In this document: in pieces, positions 36,369 through 44,694 of the stretch
Layout of the letters: every line of letters begins with the position of its first letter
Numbering within the stretch: the stretch's first letter is position 1
Assembly: GCA_031268385.1 (NCBI GenBank)
Contig: JAIRXH010000178.1
Span: forward strand, 1-64,000
Source: Treponema sp.
Lineage (GTDB): Bacteria; Spirochaetota; Spirochaetia; Treponematales; Breznakiellaceae
Reading direction: 5' to 3'
Length of the DNA: 64,000 bases
Notes under the pieces: model-generated
What the model was told of the DNA's origin: nothing
The model's input: only the letters and a program-made list of their open reading frames with translations
The model's database searches: none
Made by a program: the position numbers and the translations under genes

Positions 36369-36965
36369 CTACTCCCGCGGTCCGCTCAAATTCACAATGG
36401 CTTCCCTGAAAAGCTCCCGCTCCCTTTCCGTCCCGAGTATCCCCGCGTCAAGGGCGGCGTCGGCCTTTGCCAGGGCTTCAGAGGCGGCCCGCCTGTCGTA
36501 GCCCATCTGGGCAAGGGCCTCGGCAAGCTCCCCCCAGGGCAAGGCGGCAGGTTCGGGAGCGGGCTTTGCCAGCTTTCCCTTGAGGGCGAGGATCATCTTC
36601 TGCGCGGTCTTCTTTCCCAGTCCGGGCACCAGCTCAAGACGGGCAAGATCCTCCGTTTCAAGGGCCAGCTCCAGGTCTTCCTGACCTATGCCGCTCATGA
36701 TCTTCACCGCCGCCTTCGGACCTATCCCCTCAACTTTGAGGAGTTCAAGAAAAGTTCCCCGGCGCGTCTCGTCCTGAAACCCGAAAATCCTCATCTGATC
36801 TTCCCGGTGAAAGAGCCAGGTAAAGATCCTCGCCTCCTCCCCGGCGGCCGGAAGGGCGGCCGCGTCTGTCACGGGCACGAAAAGTTCCCATTCGACGCCG
36901 CCTGTCAAAATGAAAACGGAATCGCCCCGTTTTTCGGTGAGAATTCCCCGTATGCTGTTAAACAT
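36369..36965 (-). CDS. ruvA: Holliday junction protein RuvA
   Basis: Start reset to [50 protein letters not shown]. Confidence 0.92.
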   Translation of the reverse strand: MFNSIRGILTEKRGDSVFILTGGVEWELFVPVTDAAALPAAGEEARIFTWLFHREDQMRIFGFQDETRRGTFLELLKVEGIGPKAAVKIMSGIGQEDLELALETEDLARLELVPGLGKKTAQKMILALKGKLAKPAPEPAALPWGELAEALAQMGYDRRAASEALAKADAALDAGILGTERERELFREAIVNLSGPRE

Positions 36966-37055
36966 GAAAGAACCATAGCACAACGGGACATGTTTTGAAA
37001 GGCAAATCAACATACTCCGCGGGCAGAGCCACGGGGTATGGACCCTCGCCACGAA

Positions 37056-37577
37056 TCAGCCGGCCGCGCTGTGGGCGCAGCAGATTGCCGCTCCCAGGGC
37101 GTCCGCGGCGTGATCGGGGGAAGGAATCCCGTCAAGCCCAAGAATAAGCCGCACCATTTCCTGTATCTGGACCTTGTCCGCGCGGGCCGTTCCCACCACA
37201 CCCTGTTTGATCTGGACGGGAGTAAACTCCCGCACGCAAAGCCCCCTCTCCGCCAGGGCCAGCAGGATAATCCCCCTTGCCTCGGCGACAGGAATGGCGC
37301 TTGTTACGTTGCGGCCAAAGTACAGGGTCTCAACCGCCGACTCACCGGGACGGTAGGTTTCAAGCAATTTCCCGAGCGACAGGTAAATAAAAAGAAGGCG
37401 CTCCGCCCGGGGGCTTTGCGCCTTCGTTTCTATACAGCCGTGAGCGACATATCTGACACGGCCCTGTGAATAATCGACCACTCCCCATCCGGTAGAGGCA
37501 AGCCCCGGATCGACGCCCATAATGCGGCGCCGTTCCGGACGCCGTGTTCCGGGCCTGTTTTTCCCGCCCCCCGTCAT
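37056..37577 (-). CDS. ruvC: Crossover junction endodeoxyribonuclease RuvC
   Basis: IMGVDPGLASTGWGVVDY, SAVETLYFGRNVTSAI, DHAADALGAAICCAH. Confidence 0.93.
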   Translation of the reverse strand: MTGGGKNRPGTRRPERRRIMGVDPGLASTGWGVVDYSQGRVRYVAHGCIETKAQSPRAERLLFIYLSLGKLLETYRPGESAVETLYFGRNVTSAIPVAEARGIILLALAERGLCVREFTPVQIKQGVVGTARADKVQIQEMVRLILGLDGIPSPDHAADALGAAICCAHSAAG

Positions 37578-37586
37578 GGAAGGGAT

Positions 37587-38327
37587 CTACTCGGCCTCAA
37601 AACCTTCGGGGATCTCGAGGTTGGAGTACACGTTCTGAACATCGTCGTTTTCTTCAAGTTTTTCGACAAGTCTTACCGCCCTGGCGGTCCCTTCGCCGTC
37701 CAGCGCGACTTCCGCATCGGCCACCATGCTGATTTCGGCGCTCATGGTTTCAAAGCTCTTTTCCGAAAGAACATTGGCGACGGCCTCAAAATCCTCAGGC
37801 GCGGTGATCACTTCGATGATACCGTCCGAAAGGGACACGTCCTCCGCGCCCCCCTCGATGGCGGCTTCCATCACCTGATCCTCGGTGTATTTTTCACCGT
37901 CAAGGGTGATGATCCCCTGCCGCCTGAAAAGCCGGGACACAGACCCGGCGGTGGCAAGCTGGCCCCCCGACCTTGTAAGAATGTTCCGCACATCCGCGGC
38001 GGCCCGGTTCTTGTTGTCGGTAAGCACTTCGATAAGCACAGCCACCCCGCCGGGGGCGTATGCCTCGTAGGTCAACTCCTCGTAGTTCACCCCTTCCAGT
38101 TCGCCCGTACCCTTCTTGATCGCCCTGTCTATATTGTCCTTGGGCATGTTGGCGCCCCTGGCCTTGAGAACGGCGGTCCTGAGCCGGGGGTTCCCCTCGG
38201 GGCTGCCCCCTCCCATGCGGGCGGCGATGGAAATTTCCTTGATCAACTTGGTGAACATCTGGCCGCGCCTCGCATCGGCGGCCCCTTTCGCATGTTTAAT
38301 AGTCGCCCATTTACTGTGGCCCGACAT
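37587..38327 (-). CDS. YebC/PmpR family regulator
   Basis: MSGHSKWATIKHAKGAADARRGQMFTKLIKEI; start reset to 38327. Confidence 0.95.
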   Translation of the reverse strand: MSGHSKWATIKHAKGAADARRGQMFTKLIKEISIAARMGGGSPEGNPRLRTAVLKARGANMPKDNIDRAIKKGTGELEGVNYEELTYEAYAPGGVAVLIEVLTDNKNRAAADVRNILTRSGGQLATAGSVSRLFRRQGIITLDGEKYTEDQVMEAAIEGGAEDVSLSDGIIEVITAPEDFEAVANVLSEKSFETMSAEISMVADAEVALDGEGTARAVRLVEKLEENDDVQNVYSNLEIPEGFEAE

Positions 38328-38431
38328 AATCGCTCCTTCCATTCAGAGAAAAATAATGTATGGATAATCTTACCATACCGGAGAAATCTCCGTCAACGGG
38401 GAGACCTTATGACAGCAAGATATTTATGGCG

Positions 38432-38455
38432 AAAAAAAACCGCCCTTGCGGACGG
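38432..38455 (-). terminator. Rho-independent terminator
   Basis: Minus-strand CCGTCC-GCAA-GGGCGG followed by TTTTTTTT. Confidence 0.75.
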
Positions 38456-38553
38456 TCCGCAGCATCCCGCCGTATCTTTACCGGTACGGCCAAAGCGTTT
38501 CGCGGGCTGGACTTTGTTATACGAGCACGCAAAAAATTCCGGTTGAAGGGCCG

Positions 38554-38778
38554 CTAAAATTTACCCCGCTGGACAGCCTTGCTGACCGAATCCAGGTAGA
38601 GATTCTCGTACCAGTCATAACTAAAGGGCTGTTTGGTGCGGATCTGCGGCTTTACGACGCCTTCAAGTTTGTCATGGCAATCTTCGCAGATATCAAACTT
38701 GGTTACATGAAAATAATTACGCCCTGAAACAGGAGCATCCATCTTTTTCCCGCACACATCGCAGGTAAGGGTCTTCAT
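38554..38778 (-). CDS. Small zinc-ribbon-like protein
   Basis: CDVCGKKM ... CEDCHDKL paired CxxC motifs. Confidence 0.65.
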   Translation of the reverse strand: MKTLTCDVCGKKMDAPVSGRNYFHVTKFDICEDCHDKLEGVVKPQIRTKQPFSYDWYENLYLDSVSKAVQRGKF

Positions 38779-38822
38779 ACTGCTCTCCTTGATAACTCGA
38801 GATAAATTTATAATACTTCATT

Positions 38823-39947
38823 ATGAAAAAAATGTCGAGATCCCGTGAAGAATTTTTTGCCCCAGGCGGGCCCTACAGTGGAAAAAAAGTCCTCATAATC
38901 GCCGAATTGGGCACTTCCCACGGCGGCGATCCGGTAAAGGCCGGAGAACTCATAGCCGCCGCCGGGGAAGCCGGGGCTGACTGCGTCAAATTCCAGATGG
39001 TATACGCCGATGAAATTCTCCATCCCGCTACCGGCCTGGTAAAACTTCCCGGAGGGGATATAAGGCTTTACGATCGTTTCAGGGAACTGGAAACCGATCC
39101 GTCTTTTTACGCCCGGCTCAAGGAAGAGGCCGAAAGGCGGGGGCTTCTGTTCCTCTGCACGCCCTTCGGACCCCGGAGCGCCCGGCATCTTGGGGAGCTT
39201 TCCCCCGTAATGGTCAAGATAGCCTCCCCGGAACTTAACTATACGGGCCTCCTCAGGGAAACGGCGGCCTGGAAGATCCCCATACTCCTCTCGTCGGGGG
39301 TTTCCCGGCTGGGAGACATGGAGGAAGCCCTGGAGATCCTCGCGGAAGTCCCCTCCGTCTGCCTTCTCCACTGTGTGACCGCGTATCCGGCCCCGGAAAC
39401 GGACTACAATCTCAGGGTCATCGGGAACCTTTCGGCGGTATTCGGGGTTCCTGTTGGAATAAGCGACCACAGTCAGGACGAGGAACTGGTTCCCGCTCTG
39501 GGAACGGCAATGGGAGCGGCGGTTGTGGAAAAGCATTTCTGTCTTTCACGGGACGATCCGGGGCTGGACGATCCTATAGCTCTTCCCCCCGGTTCCTTTT
39601 CGCGGATGGTAAGGGCGGTACGGGAGGCTTCCGGGCGGGGAACGGAAAAAACCGTCGAAAAATACCGCCGGGAACGGGGCGGAGAGATCGTTGAAAAGAT
39701 CCTTGGGGACGGGATCAAGCGGCTTGCCCCCTCGGAACGGGCCAATTACGAGCGGACCAACCGTTCTCTGCACGCCCTGGTTGACATAGAGGCGGGGGAA
39801 GAAATCCAGCCCGGCAATATAGGGGTCCTCAGAACAGAAAAGATCCTCCGGCCGGGGCTTCCCCCGTCCTGGGAAAACCGCGTCGCCGGGCGGAAGGCCC
39901 GGTGTTTTATTCCCGCAGGGGAAGGAATACGCTTTGAGGATGTGTAA
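38823..39947 (+). CDS. N-acetylneuraminate synthase family protein (NeuB/SpsE-like) with SAF domain
   Basis: VLIIAELGTSHGGDPVKAGELIAAAGEAGADCVKFQMVYADEI; GISDHSQDEELVPALGTAMGAAVVEKHFCLSRDDPGLDDPIAL. Confidence 0.88.
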   Translation: MKKMSRSREEFFAPGGPYSGKKVLIIAELGTSHGGDPVKAGELIAAAGEAGADCVKFQMVYADEILHPATGLVKLPGGDIRLYDRFRELETDPSFYARLKEEAERRGLLFLCTPFGPRSARHLGELSPVMVKIASPELNYTGLLRETAAWKIPILLSSGVSRLGDMEEALEILAEVPSVCLLHCVTAYPAPETDYNLRVIGNLSAVFGVPVGISDHSQDEELVPALGTAMGAAVVEKHFCLSRDDPGLDDPIALPPGSFSRMVRAVREASGRGTEKTVEKYRRERGGEIVEKILGDGIKRLAPSERANYERTNRSLHALVDIEAGEEIQPGNIGVLRTEKILRPGLPPSWENRVAGRKARCFIPAGEGIRFEDV

Positions 39948-39954
39948 AAACCGT

Positions 39955-39981
39955 ACCCGAAAAGAGACCTGAAAAATCCGC
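39955..39981 (+). repeat. 27-bp repeat, copy 1
   Basis: ACCCGAAAAGAGACCTGAAAAATCCGC, identical to 56924-56950. Confidence 0.9.
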
Positions 39982-40144
39982 CGGGGGTCCTGCCGGTGAT
40001 CAGAGGGAAGGCCAAACCGGGAATTCCGGTAATACCGTGGTCGTATTGCCAGACTTGGCAATTTGTATCAAACTGTTAAGTAGTATTCGTCTATGGCGTC
40101 CATGGCGCGTTACGGCATGGACGGACGCTGTTATGGCAAGGTGA

Positions 40145-40176
40145 GCTTGTTCCAAAAACTGAAGTTTTGGAACAGC
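40145..40176 (+). repeat. Repeat family B hairpin (CTGAAG loop)
   Basis: GCTTGTTCCAAAAACTGAAGTTTTGGAACAGC stem-loop. Confidence 0.7.
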
Positions 40177-40203
40177 ATCAGGTTATAGAGGAGTTTTCTT
40201 TAT

Positions 40204-41019
40204 ATGGCCCATGCACCAACGGGGGCCGCGCAGTATCTGGCGCGGTTCGGCGAACAAAGTATAGCCTGCAGTCAATACGCCCTGACCAAACTGGGGGTAG
40301 ACAGGAGCCATTGTTTTCTGAAAATAGACGAGTACGTCATTCTTTGCGTCCCCTTTCAGTTTGGTTTTAAACGATCCCTTTTTCTCGCGTCCCTTTCAAA
40401 ACAGGAAATGACCTTTTTTCAGCGTTACATAAACGGCATCGTGGGCCTGTCCATCGCCTTTACCCCCAAAGGCCAGCAGGATCCCATCAAATTTTTCATA
40501 CGCTGTACACTTTCGACCATAGGACAGATGAAGGGACGGGAAAATGTGGGGCTTTTTGTGGTTGATTACAAGGTCACGCCCGACGATCTTGTGTCCACGC
40601 TGGGCGGTTTTCTTGAAGACCAGGACAGGATCAGAACCCTGTACGATGATTACGGAAAGACCATGATCAGGCTGACCCCCGAAATTTCCAGGATCATCGG
40701 CTATAACATGTACGCCACCATCACCGAGCCGAACAAGGAAGGAAAACGGATACAGGTGTACGGCCTGAGTTCCAAATCCATTGAACACATGGAAGCTCCC
40801 GGAGCGGAGGTCCGCGCGCCGGGAACTTCCGTCGCCTACCAGCTTTTTTTCAAAAAATACCGGATCTCCGCGGCGGGAAGCGTCATTCAGGCGGAGACGC
40901 TTTCACAGGGACTGATCAGAACCACGGCGAAAATCGCGTTCAGTCCCGAACTTGTTGAAATCATCGACGATTACTGGTACACTACTCGTACCGCCCCTTC
41001 TCAACAGGCGGCGCAGTGA
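40204..41019 (+). CDS. Conserved protein, possibly PilZ-associated (spirochaetal PilZN-like)
   Basis: 272-codon ORF with RBS GAGG; family assignment is from overall appearance only, with no PilZ RxxxR motif seen. Confidence 0.45.
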   Translation: MAHAPTGAAQYLARFGEQSIACSQYALTKLGVDRSHCFLKIDEYVILCVPFQFGFKRSLFLASLSKQEMTFFQRYINGIVGLSIAFTPKGQQDPIKFFIRCTLSTIGQMKGRENVGLFVVDYKVTPDDLVSTLGGFLEDQDRIRTLYDDYGKTMIRLTPEISRIIGYNMYATITEPNKEGKRIQVYGLSSKSIEHMEAPGAEVRAPGTSVAYQLFFKKYRISAAGSVIQAETLSQGLIRTTAKIAFSPELVEIIDDYWYTTRTAPSQQAAQ

Positions 41020-41023
41020 GGTG

Positions 41024-41884
41024 ATGGTGAAAAGAGGAAAAGCGTTTCCCGCTCTTTGCGCAATCGTGATGGGATTTGTGTGTACGGTCCTTTTTGCCCA
41101 GACAGCGGACGGCGGGATTGCAGCGGCCGAAAACGCCGCCCAGCTTGACGCAGTGGTTCAGGGACTTGCCGTCCAGGCGGGGGCGCGGCTTGACGCCCTG
41201 GATCCTGGAAGCCGGGTACGGGTTAACGATTTTTTTGTTTCCGAAGATTCGCTGTCTCCAATGGGCAGTTACTGGAAAAACCAGCTTCTTCTCTGCCTTG
41301 CCGGAAGGCCAAACCGGCAATTCATTCTGGATAACAACACGACGGGTCAGGCGGCCTATACCCTTTCCGGGGAAATACTCGTCATGGAAAATATGGTGCG
41401 GGTGTACACCCATCTCGGCAATGTCCGGGAAAGTTCCCTGCTTTCGGTATGGACAACGGATCTGCGGCAAAGCTCCTACCTTGACGGGCTGATAAGCCGG
41501 TTCTCCTCATCTTCATCGTCTTCAAACAGCGGCCAGGCAAGACGGGACAGCCTTGAAGAAGACAGCAGGGATAACCCGGTGGAAGTTTCGGAGGGAACCT
41601 GGATTTCAAGGACCATTCATTCGGACGACGAGGACTGGTTCCTGTTCCGGTCCGGGGCAGCCGGGCCTTACATCGCCGAAACATCGGGCGGCACCGACAC
41701 CTTCATGGAACTCTACGACGCCGGTGATTTTTCCCGCATAACGGAAAATGACGACGGGGGCGACGATTACAACGCCCGCATCGTTTTTTCCGCCGAAAAC
41801 GGAAAATCCTACCTCATAAAAATAAGGGGCTACAACAACGACGACACGGGTTCTTACCGTTTTCAGGTACGGGCCGGGGAATAG
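41024..41884 (+). CDS. Exported protein with C-terminal pre-peptidase (PPC)-like domain
   Basis: Signal peptide; poly-Ser linker SSSSSSSNS; WISRTIHSDDEDWFLFRSGAAGPYIAETSGGTDTFMELYDAGDFSRITENDDGGDDYNARIVF. Confidence 0.7.
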   Translation: MVKRGKAFPALCAIVMGFVCTVLFAQTADGGIAAAENAAQLDAVVQGLAVQAGARLDALDPGSRVRVNDFFVSEDSLSPMGSYWKNQLLLCLAGRPNRQFILDNNTTGQAAYTLSGEILVMENMVRVYTHLGNVRESSLLSVWTTDLRQSSYLDGLISRFSSSSSSSNSGQARRDSLEEDSRDNPVEVSEGTWISRTIHSDDEDWFLFRSGAAGPYIAETSGGTDTFMELYDAGDFSRITENDDGGDDYNARIVFSAENGKSYLIKIRGYNNDDTGSYRFQVRAGE

Positions 41885-41948
41885 GCGGGCCTCCGCACAT
41901 CCAGGGTGTTAAACTATACGTTCGATTAAATCCATCCGCGAATGAGGC

Positions 41949-43175
41949 TCAGTCCCGCCAGCTTTCCATTGCCTTCATGAACGCGGGGCCGGACGCCCTG
42001 ATTATCTTCTCGTCAACACAGTAGGCGAAGCGTATCCAGCCGGGTTTTCCGAAACCGGAACCGGGGACGCCCAGCACGCGCTCCTTTTTGAGGTGTTCGG
42101 CAAAGGCGCGATCGTCTCCGGGCCCTTCTTCCGCCGCTTTCCGCGCCTCACGTGGACGGCCCCGTTCGGGAACGCGGCAGAAAAAATAGAAGGCGCCTTC
42201 CGGTTCGGCGTACGGTATTCCCGAGGCGTCAAGGATCTCCCTGAAGGCGGCGCGGCGGCGGGCGTAGATGTCCATGTCCACCCTGGCAAAGGTCAGTTCC
42301 GCCACAATGCGCTGCATAAGCGCGGGGGCGTTGACAAAGCCCAGTACGCGGGTGGCGTAGACAAGGCCGTCCACCAGCGTCTCCCTTTCGGAAATTCCGG
42401 GGTTTACCGCGATGAAACCTATGCGTTCACCGGGAAGCGAGAGGCTTTTGGAATACGAATACACAAGGATGGATTCATCGTACGCGCTCAGCACGGGAGG
42501 AACGGGGACGCCGTAGCTTATCTCCCGGTAAGGTTCGTCGGACACGATGTACGGAAAACGGCCCGTTTTTTCCCCGTGTTCCCTGAGCGCGCGGGAAAGG
42601 GCGCCTATGGTTTCGGCCGGGTAAACACGGCCCGTGGGATTGTTTGGCGAATTGATGATCACGGCGGCGGTTTTGGGCGAAAGCTTCTCCCTGACGGCCT
42701 GGACATTGAGGTTAAAATCGGGAAGGGAATCTGCTTCCACAATCCTTCCCCCGTGGTTCGCCGTGTAGGGCCGGTACTCCATGAAATAGGGCCGGGTAAC
42801 AATTACCTCGTCGCCGGGGTTGAGTATGACCTTGAACACGGTATTGAGGGCCCCCGCCGCGCCCGCAGCCATGACAAGATGCGAACCGTCCAGCTTTACC
42901 CCCTGTTCCCGCGAAACCTTCGCGGCGAGGGCTTCGCGTACTTCGGGATACCCGCCGTTGGGCATATAGCCGTGGGAACCTTTTTTGTCTTCCTTTGCCA
43001 GCTTCAGAAAAACACGGTGAAAGGCCGGAGGCGGCTCCACGTCGGGATTTCCCAGTGAAAAGTCGTATACTTTGTTCGCGCCGTACTGTTTTTTAAGGAG
43101 GTTTCCCTCCTCAAACATTTTGCGTATCATCGACGCCGATCCAAGGGCTTCCCGTATGGCCAGGGCTATGGGCAT
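41949..43175 (-). CDS. PLP-dependent aminotransferase class I/II
   Basis: FSLGNPDVEPPPAF, VIINSPNNPTGRVYP, VYSYSKSLSLPGERIGFIAVNP. Start set to MPIALAIREAL. Confidence 0.9.
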   Translation of the reverse strand: MPIALAIREALGSASMIRKMFEEGNLLKKQYGANKVYDFSLGNPDVEPPPAFHRVFLKLAKEDKKGSHGYMPNGGYPEVREALAAKVSREQGVKLDGSHLVMAAGAAGALNTVFKVILNPGDEVIVTRPYFMEYRPYTANHGGRIVEADSLPDFNLNVQAVREKLSPKTAAVIINSPNNPTGRVYPAETIGALSRALREHGEKTGRFPYIVSDEPYREISYGVPVPPVLSAYDESILVYSYSKSLSLPGERIGFIAVNPGISERETLVDGLVYATRVLGFVNAPALMQRIVAELTFARVDMDIYARRRAAFREILDASGIPYAEPEGAFYFFCRVPERGRPREARKAAEEGPGDDRAFAEHLKKERVLGVPGSGFGKPGWIRFAYCVDEKIIRASGPAFMKAMESWRD

Positions 43176-43264
43176 TGAAATCTCCTTCCAAATCCGGCGC
43201 GGAAAATCCCGCGCCCGCGTCCTTCCCGTCAGGACGCCATGAGCGAACGGGGAAGTTCCGTCCC

Positions 43265-43299
43265 GTTTACTATACCGTATTATGTATGGTACGGTAAAC
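43265..43299. promoter_or_regulatory. Imperfect inverted repeat abutting start codon
   Basis: GTTTACTATACCGTA-ttatg-TATGGTACGGTAAAC, 12/15 arm match, 1 bp before ATG 43301. Confidence 0.6.
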
Positions 43300-43300
43300 C

Positions 43301-44677
43301 ATGAAACCACAAACCATTCCCACGCTTGCCGAATGTCTGGCGGCGGCCGACCAGACGCGCGCCCTTGTCATAGGGGAAAACTGCTACGGGGATCTTCCCG
43401 GCCTTCTTCAAAAACACTACGGACGTGACACGGTGTACCTGGCCGCCGACGGCAGCACATGGAAGGCGGCCGGCGAAAAAGCAAAGGCCGTCCTGGAGGA
43501 GGCAGGCATACGTATCGCCGGCGTCCATATTTTCCCCGCCGAACCCCGGCTGCACGCCGAATACTACAACATCAAAACCCTTGTCCAGGCGATCTCCTCG
43601 GTCCCGGATCATGAACGTCTGGTTCCCGTTGCCGCGGGCGCCGGGACCGTAAACGATCTGTTGAAGCGGGCGGCTTTCGAGCTCAAACTTCCCTATCTCT
43701 GCCTTCCGACCGCCGCCTCCGTGGACGGCTATACCGCGTTCGGGGCCTCCATCCTCATGGACGGCTTCAAGCAGACCATTCCCTGCACCGCTCCCCTTTC
43801 TCTCGCCGCGGATACCGCCGTGCTTGCCGGCGCCCCGGCCTACCTTTCCTCATCGGGATTCGGGGATCTGGCAAGCAAGATAATCGCCGGATCGGACTGG
43901 ATACTCGCCGACAAGGCGGGCCGCCTTGGGGCGCCTGAGGCCCACGCGATAAACGAGACGGCCTGGAACATGACGCAGCCGGGCCTTATGGATTATCTCC
44001 GCCGTTCGGTAAACGCCGCGAAGGGCGACAAGGACGCGGTAAACGCGCTCTTTGAGGCGCTTGCCATTACGGGTTTCTCCATGCAGCACATGAAGACTTC
44101 CCGTCCTGTTTCAGGCTCGGAACACCTCTTCAGCCATGTATGGGAAATGGAAGATCTTTCGGTAAACGGCGTCCCCGTTACCCACGGACACAAAGTTACC
44201 ATAGGAACGCTGGCCGCCACGGCCTTTACCGGGATCTTTTTTGAAAGCCCCGACGGCCCTCCCCCGCCGCCTTCCGGCTACCGGCGTCCCTCGCGGGAAG
44301 AGCGCATGGCCGAAGCGTCGCGGGCCTTCGCGGGGAGCCGCGCCCATGACGGCGTTGTGAAAACGGCGGCGGAAAAACTCATGGATCAGAAAACCGCGGA
44401 CGCGATCAACGACGCTTTCCGCGCCTCGTGGAAGGAGATACGGGAAAAAATACTCGCGCAGATCCTTCCCTACGGCGAACTCAGGGCGCTTCTTCAGGAC
44501 TCAGGCTGTCCCCTTGCGCCCGAAGAAATAGGCCTTACCCGCGAAAGGACCATCGCCACCGCCCGCCGGGCCCAGATGATACGGACAAAATACTCGGTGC
44601 TGGATCTTGCCTGGGACATGGGATCCTTTGACACGGTGATAAAAAAGATGGAAGCGTCCAGTATATATCTCCGGTAA
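43301..44677 (+). CDS. sn-glycerol-1-phosphate dehydrogenase-like (AraM/EgsA family)
   Basis: VPVAAGAGTVNDLLKRAAFELKLPYLCLPTAASVDGYTAFGASILMDGFKQTIPC. Confidence 0.82.
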   Translation: MKPQTIPTLAECLAAADQTRALVIGENCYGDLPGLLQKHYGRDTVYLAADGSTWKAAGEKAKAVLEEAGIRIAGVHIFPAEPRLHAEYYNIKTLVQAISSVPDHERLVPVAAGAGTVNDLLKRAAFELKLPYLCLPTAASVDGYTAFGASILMDGFKQTIPCTAPLSLAADTAVLAGAPAYLSSSGFGDLASKIIAGSDWILADKAGRLGAPEAHAINETAWNMTQPGLMDYLRRSVNAAKGDKDAVNALFEALAITGFSMQHMKTSRPVSGSEHLFSHVWEMEDLSVNGVPVTHGHKVTIGTLAATAFTGIFFESPDGPPPPPSGYRRPSREERMAEASRAFAGSRAHDGVVKTAAEKLMDQKTADAINDAFRASWKEIREKILAQILPYGELRALLQDSGCPLAPEEIGLTRERTIATARRAQMIRTKYSVLDLAWDMGSFDTVIKKMEASSIYLR

Positions 44678-44694
44678 ATCCGCCTGGGAGGACG

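Noticed and set aside
35201-36409. 402-aa + ORF opposite ruvB
   Set aside because: Antisense shadow of RuvB; no homology signal.
38360-38557. Small basic + strand ORF (MDNLTIPEKS...)
   Set aside because: Runs over the minus-strand terminator and has no RBS; likely spurious.
42093-43058. 321-aa + ORF opposite the aminotransferase
   Set aside because: Shadow ORF of the PLP aminotransferase gene.
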